Part shown: positions 38,347 through 38,383 of the stretch, one piece after another | How the letters are laid out: the number at the start of each line of letters is the position of its first letter | Numbering within the stretch: the stretch's first letter is position 1 | From: Tritrichomonas musculus | Lineage: Eukaryota; Parabasalia; Tritrichomonadida; Tritrichomonadidae | Direction: 5' to 3' | NCBI GenBank assembly: GCA_039105265.1 | Contig: JAPFFF010000145.1 | Coordinates: 1 to 38,383 of the forward strand | Length of the DNA: 38,383 nucleotides | The notes under the pieces: model-generated | The model's input: the letters and a program-made list of their open reading frames with translations, nothing else | Database searches by the model: none | What the model was told of the DNA's origin: nothing | Made by a program: the position numbers and the translations under genes

Positions 38347-38383
38347 TCCAACATATCCTGTGAACTTACATAAAACGCCACTT

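Noticed and set aside
38340-38383. Possible intron at the start of the eIF5A-like gene (GTAAGT and CACAG on the minus strand)
   Set aside because: Only about 12 bases separate the two signals and the trichomonad branch/acceptor motif ACTAACACACAG is absent. The CACAG is better read as part of an initiator.
1-38383. tRNA, rRNA, CRISPR arrays, LTR elements and Maverick/Polinton genes
   Set aside because: No conserved tRNA arms, rRNA cores, spaced direct repeats, or capsid, integrase or polymerase motifs were found on either strand by reading.

Overview
The window reads as nuclear DNA of a parabasalid protist of the trichomonad type, probably Tritrichomonas-like because it is very AT-rich. The evidence is intron-free genes, AT-rich spacers, TCA-Py-(T/A) initiator-like motifs a few bases upstream of some ATGs (best at 27418 and 4789), BspA-like leucine-rich repeats of the trichomonad type, and a relic of the trichomonad DUF3447/ankyrin protein family. 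No tRNA, rRNA or CRISPR was seen. The species call is inference.

Layout. From 1 to 4550 four genes lie on the minus strand: a partial unknown protein cut by the left edge, a multi-pass membrane protein, a WD40-like propeller protein and a Tubby-domain protein. A 261-bp divergent region separates Tubby from a plus-strand TTLL4-like tubulin glutamylase (4812-6440). Next come an unknown 272-aa protein (7141-7959) and a 2.9-kb AT-rich spacer holding palindromes and one possible decayed gene. At 10891-11640 is a protein with two E2F/DP-like winged helices. From 11981 to 25576 the window is accessory in character. It has two same-length 2131-bp non-autonomous transposons with 8-bp target duplications (11981-14111 and 23446-25576). 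Between them lie a small disordered protein, a surface-protein tail relic next to a 226-bp palindrome, and a DUF3447 relic joined to a BspA-like LRR relic. An RRM (PABP-like) segment and a 113-bp TA-flanked MITE have been inserted into the LRR relic. A 1053-aa coiled-coil protein and a Sel1-repeat protein complete this part. From 25784 to the right edge are housekeeping genes: a short PI-PLC-like phosphodiesterase, UDP-glucose 4-epimerase, a SAPS/PP6 regulatory subunit, a 1900-aa talin-like I/LWEQ protein and an eIF5A-like protein.

The genes do not form one pathway. Tubby plus TTLL suggests flagellar or axonemal functions around a shared promoter region. The talin-like protein belongs to the actin cytoskeleton, and the SAPS protein to PP6/Sit4 phosphatase control. 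The most unusual item is the eIF5A-like gene at the right edge. Its hypusine-loop domain is intact, but the usual C-terminal OB fold seems replaced by a helical tail resembling the C-terminal segment of VIT/VWA proteins. A second oddity is a set of sharply bounded GC-rich tracts inside otherwise AT-rich genes, the largest over the I/LWEQ end of the talin-like gene.
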